DNA of 64,000 bases from G963691835 sp963691835. Lineage in GTDB: Bacteria; Pseudomonadota; Alphaproteobacteria; Thalassobaculales; Thalassobaculaceae. Location: positions 2,666,001 to 2,730,000 of the forward strand of contig OY829383.1 in the NCBI GenBank assembly GCA_963691835.1. Reading direction: 5' to 3'. Positions 9,074 to 17,799 of the stretch are shown here, piece by piece (position 1 is the stretch's first letter; every line of letters begins with the position of its first letter). The notes below the pieces were generated by a model that saw only the letters and a list, made by a program, of their open reading frames with translations, was not told the DNA's origin and ran no database searches. Both the position numbers and the translations under genes were made by a program.

Positions 9074-9720
9074 ATGCCGCTGGAGATCATTGGGGCCGGG
9101 TTCGGTCGGACCGGGACGAAATCGTTGAAGCTCGCGCTGGAGCGTCTCGGCTTCGGGCCCTGCCATCATATGTTCGAGGTGCACGAGGACGATGAACAGC
9201 TTCCATTCTGGCAAGCGGCAGCCCGGGGGGAGTCCTTGGATTTCGACAAGGTCTACAAGCGGTACAGAAGTGCGGTCGACTGGCCCTCTGTCCGGTACTG
9301 GCGCGAGTTGGCCGCGCACTATCCCGATGCGAAGATCATCCTCTCCACCCGGACCCCGGATTCTTGGATTGAGAGCGTCCACAAGACCATCGGCAAAGTC
9401 ATGGCGACATGGCCTGAACTGCCAGCCTCCCGCCGACGGGATATTCTTGAGATGGCCGCGAAGATCATCATCGAGGACACCTTCGACGGTCGCCTGGCAG
9501 ACAAGGACCACGCAATAAGCGTTTTCGGGCGCATGAGGCGGCGGTCCGCGCCGAGATCGCGCCTGAGCGGCTGATTGTCTGGCAAGCGGGCGACGGGTGG
9601 GAGCCCCTATGCTCAGCTCTGGGCGTGCCGGTCCCTGATGAGCCTTATCCGAGGGTCAATTCGTCGGACGAGTTCCAGGCGCGTGTCGACAGGATCGCTC
9701 AAGGTCAAAGCCCCGACTGA
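9074..9720 (+). pseudogene. Sulfotransferase family protein, frameshifted
   Basis: The first 151 codons encode a sulfotransferase-fold protein: GAGFGRTGTKSLKLALERLG is the PAPS 5'-phosphosulfate loop, followed by YPDAKIILSTRTPDSWIES, the 3'-phosphate motif. After GTT TTC (9521-9526) the frame is lost and a spurious tail ends at 9574. If one base is added near 9526, the reading continues as FRAHEAAVRAEIAPERLIVW and then QAGDGWEPLCSALGVPVPDE to a TGA at 9718-9720, matching the family C-terminus and giving about 215 residues. A single-base deletion (in a C/G run) is therefore the simplest explanation, either a real mutation or a sequencing error. Confidence 0.85.
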
Positions 9721-9725
9721 CCCTT

Positions 9726-9968
9726 TCATCCGGATGCGTCTTCCTGACCATCGAAGCCGGACCGCGCCAGTCCCAACGCCGCCGTCAGCACGGCCTCGTC
9801 GCCGATATGGTTGGCAAGGATCAGGATGAGGCGGGCATTGAGCCGGTGACTTTCCTCTTCGGAGAGCCCGTCATGGGCCCGCAACAGGGCCTCGTAGATG
9901 TCGTCTCCGGCTTCGCCGAAGTTGAACTCGGTGATCAGTGGTGACGACTGTTCGGAAGGGTTGCTCAA
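9726..9968 (-). CDS. DUF2783 small protein
   Basis: 80 residues, soluble and acidic; LLRAHDGLSEEESHRLNARL and ILANHIGDEAVL fit the DUF2783 family, which is commonly encoded next to FAD-dependent aromatic hydroxylases. The start is a TTG at 9966-9968 overlapping the monooxygenase stop as TTGA, with a GGGAGGGA site, so the two are translationally coupled. Function unknown; a role as partner of the hydroxylase is inferred from this coupling. Last gene of the homogentisate operon. Confidence 0.8.
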   Translation of the reverse strand: MSNPSEQSSPLITEFNFGEAGDDIYEALLRAHDGLSEEESHRLNARLILILANHIGDEAVLTAALGLARSGFDGQEDASG

Positions 9969-11581
9969 CGGCTCCCTCCCAACGCCGTGTCAAGCGCGGC
10001 AGATATGGCGTCGGGATCCGGGGCCGTGAAGCGGGCCGCGATGTGCTGATCGGGCCGCACTAGATAGGTGATGCCGTCGTCACCCCCGTATCGGTCCGAT
10101 GCCATGCCGGTCGGATCGGCCACCGTATCCACCCCCGGAACCGGTTTGTCCGAGACGACGACCTGCGGCAGATCCTCCCGCGCGGCAACCGGCCGTCCAA
10201 TCGACAGAAGCTTGAACTGACCCCCCAAGTGATCCAGCAGCCAACCGTCTCCCCTCTCGGTTCGGACAGGGGCGTCGAGACAGGGAAGTCCCGGCGACAT
10301 TTGCCCCGGCGCGGTTCCGTCATCCGGCGTCTGGAGCGGAAAACCGGCGAGGGAGCACGGCTTCGACAGGCGTCCGGAGTTGACCATCCGGCGCGCGAAG
10401 TCGTGGTTGCCGGCGAGGTCCAGGGTCTCGTCCCGGAACATTCTCTCCATCGGCGACTTCGGCGTCATGAACGTGGTCGACCGGGCTGAGTTCTTGATGT
10501 TTTCGTCCGCCCCGTGAATGCGCTCAGCTTCATAGCTCTCGACGAGGGCCAAGGGGGCCTCGCCTTTCAGATGAGCAGCGAGCTTCCAGCAGAGGTTATC
10601 CACGTCCTGGATGCCGCCGTTCCCGCCCCTGGCCCCGAATGGCGAGACCACATGGGCGCTGTCACCGACGAAGATCACCCGGTCGTGGATGAACCGTTCC
10701 AACCGGCGGCATTGGAAGGTGTAGACGGACACCCAATCCAACTCGAACGGCCGGTCGCCGACCATCGCCTTGATCCGGGGGATGACGACGTCGGGCTTCT
10801 TCTCGTGCTCGGGATCGGCGTCCCATCCGAGCTGGAGATCGATCCGGTAGATGTCGTCGGGCTGCTTGTGGAACAGGGCGGACTGACCGCCGTGAAAGGG
10901 CGGCTCGAACCAGAACCACCGCTCGGAAGGGAAGTCACCCTTCATCTCCACATCGGCGATCAGAAACCGCTCTTCGAAGACCCGGCCGACGAAATCGAGC
11001 CCGAGCATGCCCCGCACGGGGCTTTTGGCGCCGTCGCAGGCGAGGAGCCACTCCGCCTCCAGATCATATGTTCCGTCTGGCGTCTCGACGGTCGCCCGAA
11101 CGCCCTCCGTATGGCGGGAAACGTCGACCACACGATTCTTGAAGCGGAGGTCTATCAGGTCCGGAAACGCGCGCGCCCGATCGAGCAGATACTCTTCGAC
11201 ATAGTATTGCTGGAGGTTGATGAAGGCGGGCCGCTTATGGCCGGGCTCCGGCAGCAGGTCGAAGGACCAGACCTCCTCCTCGCCATGGAAGAGCCGCCCG
11301 ACCTTCCAGGTCACGCCCTTCTCCACCATCCGGTCGCCGATCCCCAGCCGGTCGAAGATCTCCAGTGTCCGCTTGGCCCAACAGATCGCCCGGCTGCCGA
11401 CCGACACCACGTCGTTGTCATCCAGCACAACGGACCGGATGCCGTGAAGGGCGAGATCGATGGCGGCCGCGAGCCCGATCGGCCCGGCTCCGACGATCGC
11501 GACAGGATAGGGACCGGGTACCGCGCCCCGCTGCTCAGGTGGCGTTTCATAGGGAATGCGGGTGTAGGTGTATCGGGTCAT
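9965..11581 (-). CDS. FAD-dependent aromatic monooxygenase (MhpA/PheA class)
   Basis: 538 residues of class A flavoprotein hydroxylase. The N-terminal dinucleotide fold VAIVGAGPIGLAAAIDLALH, the middle motif EWLLACDGAKSPVR (the DG motif) and RVIFVGDSAHVVSPFGARGG (the GD motif) are all present, and a thioredoxin-like C-terminal domain follows. The ATG at 11581 is chosen because of GGAGGG 7 bp upstream; the longer open frame lacks a site. In a cluster with homogentisate dioxygenase, the likely reaction is ring hydroxylation of a hydroxyphenylacetate or similar phenolic acid to homogentisate. That assignment is inferred from context. Confidence 0.85.
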   Translation of the reverse strand: MTRYTYTRIPYETPPEQRGAVPGPYPVAIVGAGPIGLAAAIDLALHGIRSVVLDDNDVVSVGSRAICWAKRTLEIFDRLGIGDRMVEKGVTWKVGRLFHGEEEVWSFDLLPEPGHKRPAFINLQQYYVEEYLLDRARAFPDLIDLRFKNRVVDVSRHTEGVRATVETPDGTYDLEAEWLLACDGAKSPVRGMLGLDFVGRVFEERFLIADVEMKGDFPSERWFWFEPPFHGGQSALFHKQPDDIYRIDLQLGWDADPEHEKKPDVVIPRIKAMVGDRPFELDWVSVYTFQCRRLERFIHDRVIFVGDSAHVVSPFGARGGNGGIQDVDNLCWKLAAHLKGEAPLALVESYEAERIHGADENIKNSARSTTFMTPKSPMERMFRDETLDLAGNHDFARRMVNSGRLSKPCSLAGFPLQTPDDGTAPGQMSPGLPCLDAPVRTERGDGWLLDHLGGQFKLLSIGRPVAAREDLPQVVVSDKPVPGVDTVADPTGMASDRYGGDDGITYLVRPDQHIAARFTAPDPDAISAALDTALGGSR

Positions 11582-11615
11582 GACCGGTCCCTCCGGTGGG
11601 CCGACGTGGCGGGCT

Positions 11616-12566
11616 TCAGCCCTGCAGGCGTTCCCACATTTCCTGGTCGCGCTGGGCCGTCCAGATCCGGGGCGTGTCGATGCCAAGTGCCTCGTCATAC
11701 GCACGGGCCACATTGAACGGCAGGCAGTGCTCGTAGATCGCAATGCCGCTGAACTTAGGATCGCAGGCGTCCCGGCAGGCGTCCCACGCCTCCTTCAGGG
11801 ATCCGCCCCGGGCGGCGACCCGGGCGACGGAGCGGTAGGTGCTCTCCACGAAGTCCCGGGTGAAGTCCAGGGCCTCTCCGACCATCGCGTCACCCACAAG
11901 GGCATCCCCCCGGCCCGGTGCCAGCGAAGACGGGCGGAACCGCGCAATGGCATCCAGCGTCGATGGCCAATCGGTGAAATGTCCGTCACCGCAATAGCAG
12001 GCGGATTTGTACTCGACGATATCGCCGGAGAACATCACACCCTGATCAGGCACCCAGGCGACAATGTCGCCCGCGGTGTGGGCCCGGCCGAGATGCATCA
12101 GCTCCACCGTCCGCTTACCCATGTGGACGGTCATCTTCTCCCGGAATGTGACGGTCGGCCAGGTAAGGCCGGGGATGCTCTCCGCCGCCTGGAAGAGGCG
12201 GGGGAAGCGGCCGTACTCGCTGTCCCAATCCTCCTGCCCGCGCTCATGGATCATCGACCGGCATTTCTCCGAGGCGATGATCTCGCTGGCGTCATACGCC
12301 GACGCGCCGAGAACCCGGACGGCGTGATAGTGGCTCAACACCACATACTTGATCGGCTTGTCCGTCACGCTCCGGATGCGATCGATGACGAGCTGCGCCA
12401 TCACGGGGGTCGCCTGGGCGTCGACGACCATCACCGAGTCATCGCCGATGATGACCCCGGTGTTCGGGTCTCCCTCGGCGGTGAAGGCGTATAGTCCCTC
12501 GCCCACCTCGGTGAAGGAGATCGTCTTGTCGGCCATGTCGCCGGTCGACGCGAAAGCCTTTGCCAT
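11616..12566 (-). CDS. Metallo-beta-lactamase-fold protein with a degenerate metal site
   Basis: 316 residues with the MBL alpha-beta-beta-alpha core. The HxHxDH motif reads H79-Y-H81-A-V-R84, so the Asp and third His of metal site 2 are lost. H163 (GRAHTAGD) and D182 (FSGD) remain, but the last ligand, usually PGHG, reads PGRG (R219). Site 1 ligands H79, H81, H163 and D182 are kept. A single-metal or repurposed hydrolase is likely. The start ATG at 12566 follows GAGGAACGC; a second ATG lies 10 codons in. It sits 34 bp upstream of the FAD hydroxylase and 53 bp after hmgA. Relatives occur in aromatic catabolic clusters, with unproven function. Confidence 0.85.
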   Translation of the reverse strand: MAKAFASTGDMADKTISFTEVGEGLYAFTAEGDPNTGVIIGDDSVMVVDAQATPVMAQLVIDRIRSVTDKPIKYVVLSHYHAVRVLGASAYDASEIIASEKCRSMIHERGQEDWDSEYGRFPRLFQAAESIPGLTWPTVTFREKMTVHMGKRTVELMHLGRAHTAGDIVAWVPDQGVMFSGDIVEYKSACYCGDGHFTDWPSTLDAIARFRPSSLAPGRGDALVGDAMVGEALDFTRDFVESTYRSVARVAARGGSLKEAWDACRDACDPKFSGIAIYEHCLPFNVARAYDEALGIDTPRIWTAQRDQEMWERLQG

Positions 12567-12619
12567 GATGCGTTCCTCAATACGGGTTTCTTATTTTGCT
12601 CTTTTTTGGGGGGGCCGGT

Positions 12620-13936
12620 TCAGGAACCGTCCCACTCCCGCCGGGCGGGGTCGAAGTGCTTCCGGAGACCGGACCAGCAATCGGCGTAGTCCTGCTGCAG
12701 GGTTGGGAGGTCCCCGGCGAAAGCGGTCGGGTGCTGCGGGAAGCGGGTCTCGAACATGAACGCGAGTGTGCCCTCCAACTTATGGGGCGTCTGCGGGCCG
12801 TTGGACGCGCCGTAGAACGCGTCCGCATCCGGGCCATGGGGCAGCATGCAGTTGTGGAGGCTCATCCCGCCCGGCACGAAACCTTCCGGCTTGGCATCGT
12901 AGACGCCGTAAATCAGGCCCATGAACTCCGACATGATGTTCATGTGATACCAGGGCGGCCGGAACGTGTTCTCCGCCACCATCCAGCGCTCGGGGAAGAT
13001 CACGAAATCGACATTCGCCGTTCCCGGCGTCTCGGACGGCGCCGTCAACACGGTGAAGATCGAGGGGTCCGGATGGTCGAAGCCGATGGCCCCCACCGGC
13101 GAGAAGGTCCGCAGGTCGTACTTGTAGGGTGCGTAGTTGCCGTGCCACGCGACCACGTCGAGCGGGGAGTGGCCGATCTCGGTTTCATGGAAACGGCCGC
13201 ACCACTTCACGACGAGAGTGGCGGGCCCGTCCTTCTCTTCGTAAGCGGCGACCGGTGTCTTGAAGTCGCGCGGGTTGGCGAGACAGTTTGCACCGATGGG
13301 GCCCCGGTCCGGCAGGGTGAACTTGGCGCCGTAGTTCTCACAAACGTAACCACGGGACGGGCCACTGACCGGGTCGACCGCGAATTTCAGGCCACGCGGC
13401 AGGACAGCGATGTCACCCGCGCCCACCTCGATGACACCCATCTCGGTTCGGAACCGGAGCGCGCCCATTTCCGGGACGACGAGAAGCTCACTGTCCGCGC
13501 TGTAGAAGTACCGAGCGACCATGGGTTCGGTGACGAGATAGACGTGGGATGCCATGCCCGCCTGGGTGTTCACGTCACCGGCGGTCGTTATCGTCCGCAT
13601 GCCGGAGATCCAGTCGACCGGACCCTCGGGCAGAGGGACGGGATCCCAGCGGAGTTGGCCGAGCGCCAGATCGCTGTCATGAGGAAGAGGGGCTGTTTTC
13701 CACAAGGGCACGTCGATCCTACGGAACGTGCCGGAGTGACGAACTGACGGCCGCATCCGGTAAAGCCAGGACCGTTCGTTTTCGCCGCGCGGGGCGGTGA
13801 AGGGGGAGCCCGAAAGCTGCTCCGCGTAGAGGCCGTAGGGGCAGCGCTGAGGCGAGTTCCGGCCTTGCGGAAGAGCGCCTTCGAGGGCTTCGGTTTCGAA
13901 GTCGTTGCCGAAGCCGGGCATGTATTGCGCGGTCAT
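12620..13936 (-). CDS. hmgA: Homogentisate 1,2-dioxygenase
   Basis: Opens the homogentisate ring to maleylacetoacetate using Fe(II) and O2. The 438-residue product starts MTAQYMPGFGNDFETEALEG and continues with LPQGRNSPQRCPYGLYAEQL, the diagnostic N-terminus. The cupin iron site region PPWYHMNIMSEFMGLIYG carries the His and Glu ligands, and GGMSLHNCMLPHGPD carries the later His. Full length for the family. Its start overlaps the sulfatase stop by 4 nt (ATGA, 13933-13936). Fumarylacetoacetase and maleylacetoacetate isomerase genes are not in this operon. Confidence 0.97.
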   Translation of the reverse strand: MTAQYMPGFGNDFETEALEGALPQGRNSPQRCPYGLYAEQLSGSPFTAPRGENERSWLYRMRPSVRHSGTFRRIDVPLWKTAPLPHDSDLALGQLRWDPVPLPEGPVDWISGMRTITTAGDVNTQAGMASHVYLVTEPMVARYFYSADSELLVVPEMGALRFRTEMGVIEVGAGDIAVLPRGLKFAVDPVSGPSRGYVCENYGAKFTLPDRGPIGANCLANPRDFKTPVAAYEEKDGPATLVVKWCGRFHETEIGHSPLDVVAWHGNYAPYKYDLRTFSPVGAIGFDHPDPSIFTVLTAPSETPGTANVDFVIFPERWMVAENTFRPPWYHMNIMSEFMGLIYGVYDAKPEGFVPGGMSLHNCMLPHGPDADAFYGASNGPQTPHKLEGTLAFMFETRFPQHPTAFAGDLPTLQQDYADCWSGLRKHFDPARREWDGS

Positions 13937-15600
13937 GGGTCGGTCTCCTCCTGTTGCCGGACGCGGTCAGCGGCCATCTTGGCGTGGCGTTCCCGTTCTT
14001 CGATGACGTCGGCCTCGTCCCAATAGCCGATCAGGATGCCCGCCGCCAACTCGTCCCCGTGCGTTGCCGGTGGATCGAAGGCGGCATCTGGGACGGTGGT
14101 CCGTTGGCTGGGCCGCCGGAGCCAGGCGAAGAGGGCAGCCTGCATCCGATCCCGAACGCCATGATACGCGGGGTCCGCCCCAAGATCGATGTGTTCACCC
14201 GGATCCGCGTCGAGATCCCAGAGCATCGGCCGCATGCCTTCGCAGTAGACATACTTCCACCGCTGCTCCCGGATCATCCAGATGCGGGAGTCGCGGTGCG
14301 AGAGCCCCAGCATCGTTCGGGCCTCCCGCATGGAATAATCGTACTCGGAGATTGCATAGTCCCGAAACGACGTGTCTCCGGACTCGCCGCGCAAGAGGGG
14401 ACCAAGCGATCGGCCTTCCAGCACATGCCCAAGGGGCGCGCCGCCTGCCATCTCAACGAAAGTCGGAGCGAGGTCGATCGCTTCCACAAGGGCGGCGGAG
14501 ACCGTGCCACGCGAGGCGTCGGCTTCCGGACGCGGGTCGCGAATGATGAGCGGGATGCGTACGCTCTCCTCGTGCATCATCTCTTTCTCGCCAAGCCAAT
14601 GGTCACCGAGGTAGTCGCCGTGGTCCGAGGTAAAGACGACAACCGTATTCCCGGCTTGCCCGCTCCGCTCCAGGTAGTCCATCAGCACACCCATCTGATC
14701 GTCGATCTGCTTGATCAGGCCCATGTAGCCGGCAAGGACGACGTCGCGCACCTCGTCGCGGGAGAAGGCCCGTGACACCCGGTGTTTGCGGTAGGCGGCC
14801 AGCAACGGGTGCTGGTCTTCCAACTCCCTGTCACTTCGGTTCACTGGCAGAAAGTGCTCCGGTCCATACATGGCGTGGTAGGGGGCCGGAACGATGTAGG
14901 GCCAATGGGGCTTTATGTAGCTGAGGTGGACGCACCACGGATGACCGCCCGCCGCTTCCATGAAGTCGATCGCCCGGCGGGTCATGTAGGGGGTTTCCGA
15001 GTCCTCCTCTCGGATGCGGGCGGGCAGGTTGGAGTTCTTCAGCAGCCAGCCGGACAGGATCTCTCCGTCGTCGCCCTCCGCACTGTTGGCGATGTTCTGC
15101 CACGGGTTCGGATCGTTGTAGCCCTGCGCTCTGAGATAGGCGTCATAGGCCGGGTCGGGATCGTAAGGGCCGTCAGGATGCAGGCCGTCATCCCGCTCCC
15201 ACGGCTCAAAGCCGCACTCGGCGACACGAACACCGATCTCGCTCTCTGGGTCGATGCCGAGCCTCGCCATCCCTTCCGCATCGGCTTTCATGTGGGTTTT
15301 ACCGACCAGGACTGTGCGCATGCCGAGCGCGCGGAGATGGTCGCCGAGGTTCGGCTCCCCCACCTTGATCGGGAACTTGTTGTAGGTGGCGCCGTGGGAG
15401 CCGACGTAGCGGCCCGTATAGAAGCTCATCCGGCTCGGCCCGCACATGGGCGACTGGACGAAGGCCCGGTCGAAACGGACGCCACCCGCTGCAAGCCGGT
15501 CGATGTTAGGCGTGTGCAGGTGCGGATGCCCGGCACAGGACAGATAGTCCCAGCGGAGCTGGTCGCACATGATGAAAAGAATGTTCGGCTTTCCGGACAC
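13933..15600 (-). CDS. Type I sulfatase (formylglycine-dependent)
   Basis: 555 residues of the alkaline phosphatase superfamily. KPNILFIMCDQLRWDYLSCA gives the metal Asp (D13), and QSPMCGPSRMSFYTGRY carries C53-G-P-S-R57, the CxPxR site converted to formylglycine; VVFTSDHGDYLGDHWLGEKE supplies later metal ligands. No signal peptide is visible, so a cytoplasmic enzyme is expected. The start is a GTG at 15598-15600 preceded by GGGGACA. First gene of the operon with hmgA. Phosphonate monoester hydrolases share these motifs, so the ester hydrolysed (sulfate or phosphonate) is not certain. The formylglycine-generating enzyme gene is not in the window. Confidence 0.9.
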   Translation of the reverse strand: MSGKPNILFIMCDQLRWDYLSCAGHPHLHTPNIDRLAAGGVRFDRAFVQSPMCGPSRMSFYTGRYVGSHGATYNKFPIKVGEPNLGDHLRALGMRTVLVGKTHMKADAEGMARLGIDPESEIGVRVAECGFEPWERDDGLHPDGPYDPDPAYDAYLRAQGYNDPNPWQNIANSAEGDDGEILSGWLLKNSNLPARIREEDSETPYMTRRAIDFMEAAGGHPWCVHLSYIKPHWPYIVPAPYHAMYGPEHFLPVNRSDRELEDQHPLLAAYRKHRVSRAFSRDEVRDVVLAGYMGLIKQIDDQMGVLMDYLERSGQAGNTVVVFTSDHGDYLGDHWLGEKEMMHEESVRIPLIIRDPRPEADASRGTVSAALVEAIDLAPTFVEMAGGAPLGHVLEGRSLGPLLRGESGDTSFRDYAISEYDYSMREARTMLGLSHRDSRIWMIREQRWKYVYCEGMRPMLWDLDADPGEHIDLGADPAYHGVRDRMQAALFAWLRRPSQRTTVPDAAFDPPATHGDELAAGILIGYWDEADVIEERERHAKMAADRVRQQEETDP

Positions 15601-15799
15601 GCTGTCCCCGACCTTGGGTGAAGCATCTTAGGCGCAGGCTAGCGTGTCCCGCACGGATCGGACAGGGGGGCACGCGGCCGGCTCCCGGTTTCGTGCGCAG
15701 CTCAATCGCGGCTCGTGCTTGCATGATGCAGTGCAGCACACTAGGTCGTCTGAGCTAAGGGTTACGATCCCTGTAACCCGAACCTAGGAGCCGCCCGGG

Positions 15800-17002
15800 A
15801 TGGCCCAAAAGCCCCGTTCCCAAACGCCCCGTTCTCAAAAACCTCGGTCCGCATCCGCGACGACGGTATCGGTGAAGAACGCTAAGCCCCGCGCTCCGCG
15901 TCGAAAGACAGCCGTAAAGTCTGGTGCCAATGTGAAGCCGGTGAACCTCGCCCTCCAGGGCGGCGGGTCCCACGGTGCTTTTTCTTGGGGAGTGGTCGAC
16001 CGGCTGCTGGAAGATGAGCGGATCGGGATCGAGGCCGTCACTGGGGCATCGGCCGGGGCGATGAACGCGGTGGCGCTGGCGGATGGGTTTGCCGACGGTG
16101 ACCGGGAAGAGGCCCGGGCGGCGCTTCGCCGGTATTGGGACGGCGTGGTCGACGCGGCCCGAACCAGCCCGATGCAGCGGACGATCCTCGACAGGTTGAG
16201 CGGGAATTGGAACCTGGACAACACGCCGGGTTACTTGATGTTCGACCTCGTCTCCCGTCTGGCCAGCCCCTACGATCTGAACCCTCTCGACATTAATCCG
16301 CTCGCGGATCTGGTCTCCAGCCTGATCGATTTCGAGCGGGTGCGCCGGTCGCCGGTCAAGCTCTTCATCTCAGCGACCAGTGTGGAAACCGGCCGGGCCA
16401 AGATCTTTCGAACCAAGGACATTGAATGCCGCCATGTCATGGCGTCCGCGTGCCTACCGCTGCTCTTCAAGGCGGTGGAGATCGACGGCACGCATTATTG
16501 GGACGGCGGCTTCATGGGGAACCCGGCACTCTGGCCGCTCTTCGATCAGTGCAAGAGCGATGACGTGGTGCTGGTCCAAATCAATCCCATCTCCCGTCAG
16601 GAGGTACCGAAGGCCGCCCGCGACATTCTCAACCGGCTCAACGAAATCACCTTCAATGCGTCGCTGCTGCGGGAGTTGCGGTCGATCGACTTTGTCGCCC
16701 GCCTTATGGATGCGGGCCGGCTTGAGGGTACCGGCTACAGGCGCGTCCTCGTTCATATGATCGAGGACGATGCGACCCTGTCCTCGCTCGGGTCATCTTC
16801 GAAAATGAATGCGGAGAAAGCGTTTATCGAGATGCTGTTCGAGAAGGGCCGTGCCGCCGCGGACGGCTGGATCGAGCGTCATTTCGACAGCCTTGGGGTG
16901 GAGCCGACGGTCAACATCCGTGCGCTGTTTCAAGGAGAGGAAGACGCACTCGATGGTTATCGGATACAACGCGACGCAAAGTATCGATCTGAAACTGAAT
17001 GA
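15800..17002 (+). CDS. Patatin-like phospholipase
   Basis: 400 residues. After a basic, low-complexity N-terminus (1-45, repeated PRSQ) the patatin core begins: NLALQGGGSHGAFSWGVVD gives the oxyanion-hole glycines, TGASAGAMNA the GxSxG nucleophile S84, and HYWDGGFMGNP the catalytic D235. A Ser-Asp dyad lipid acyl hydrolase is therefore expected. No signal peptide is present. The ATG at 15800 follows AGGAG. Family members in PHB-forming alphaproteobacteria include phasin-associated and depolymerase-related proteins, and a 3-hydroxybutyrate dehydrogenase lies two genes downstream, so a PHB or lipid turnover role is possible but inferred. Confidence 0.9.
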   Translation: MAQKPRSQTPRSQKPRSASATTVSVKNAKPRAPRRKTAVKSGANVKPVNLALQGGGSHGAFSWGVVDRLLEDERIGIEAVTGASAGAMNAVALADGFADGDREEARAALRRYWDGVVDAARTSPMQRTILDRLSGNWNLDNTPGYLMFDLVSRLASPYDLNPLDINPLADLVSSLIDFERVRRSPVKLFISATSVETGRAKIFRTKDIECRHVMASACLPLLFKAVEIDGTHYWDGGFMGNPALWPLFDQCKSDDVVLVQINPISRQEVPKAARDILNRLNEITFNASLLRELRSIDFVARLMDAGRLEGTGYRRVLVHMIEDDATLSSLGSSSKMNAEKAFIEMLFEKGRAAADGWIERHFDSLGVEPTVNIRALFQGEEDALDGYRIQRDAKYRSETE

Positions 17003-17061
17003 CGGCTCAGCGGGATTGAACACACCCTGACACCCGGTAGCGAACCGAGGGAGGCAAGGCC

Positions 17062-17754
17062 ATGCAATTGGACGGCAAGATCATCGTGGTGACCGGGGGT
17101 TCCGGCAATCTCGGCCGGGCTGTCGTGGCAATGGCGAAGGAGAGGGGTGCCTCAGTCGCCCTCGTTGAACGGCAGGGAAAGCCCTCGACTCCGGCATCCG
17201 ACGGCGTTGTGGGTGGTTTTCCTGCTGACATGATGGATCCGGCGTCGTGCCGTGAGATGGTCGACGCTGTGCTAGCAAAGACCGGACGGATTGATGCCTT
17301 GATCCACACCGTGGGCGGCTTCCGGATCGCGGAGTTGTCGGAAGAGGATCCCACTGCCTGGGACCAGATGATGGCGCTCAACGCCAAGACCACGCTCAAC
17401 ATGATGCAGGCGGTCTCACCGGGGATGATCGAGCGGGGCGCCGGACGGATCGTCGCCGTCACGGCTGGGGCCGGCTTCAATGCGCCAGCAGGGCTCGCGT
17501 CCTATGCGGCATCAAAGGCGGCCGTCCTGCGTCTTTGTGAGAGCGCGGCGAATGAGTGCAAAGGCCACGGTTTGACGGTGAACACGGTCATGCCGTCGAT
17601 CATCGACACACCGCAAAACCGGGCCGCCATGCCGGATGCGGACACCTCCAAATGGGTGACACCCGAAGAGATTGCGGAGGTGATGCTTTTCCTCGTATCA
17701 GACGCCGCACGGGCCGTAACCGGTGCGCACATTCCCATTACCGGCAAGGGCTGA
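17062..17754 (+). CDS. Short-chain dehydrogenase/reductase, substrate unknown
   Basis: 230 residues with a Rossmann fold. VVTGGSGNLGRAVV holds the cofactor glycine motif, and Y148-AAS-K152 is the YxxxK pair. The position expected for the catalytic Ser, 13 residues before Tyr, is A135 (VAVTAGAGF), so catalysis may be altered. The ATG at 17062 follows a GAGGG site. It lies 59 bp after the patatin gene and 45 bp before the 3-hydroxybutyrate dehydrogenase gene, on the same strand. Confidence 0.88.
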   Translation: MQLDGKIIVVTGGSGNLGRAVVAMAKERGASVALVERQGKPSTPASDGVVGGFPADMMDPASCREMVDAVLAKTGRIDALIHTVGGFRIAELSEEDPTAWDQMMALNAKTTLNMMQAVSPGMIERGAGRIVAVTAGAGFNAPAGLASYAASKAAVLRLCESAANECKGHGLTVNTVMPSIIDTPQNRAAMPDADTSKWVTPEEIAEVMLFLVSDAARAVTGAHIPITGKG

Positions 17755-17799
17755 GCTGCGCCGGACCATCGACACCTCAAGACTTTTCGGGATTGCCTT

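Noticed and set aside
10514..11716. 400-residue plus-strand ORF opposite the FAD monooxygenase
   Set aside because: No motifs; the flavoprotein motifs on the minus strand are intact over the same region.
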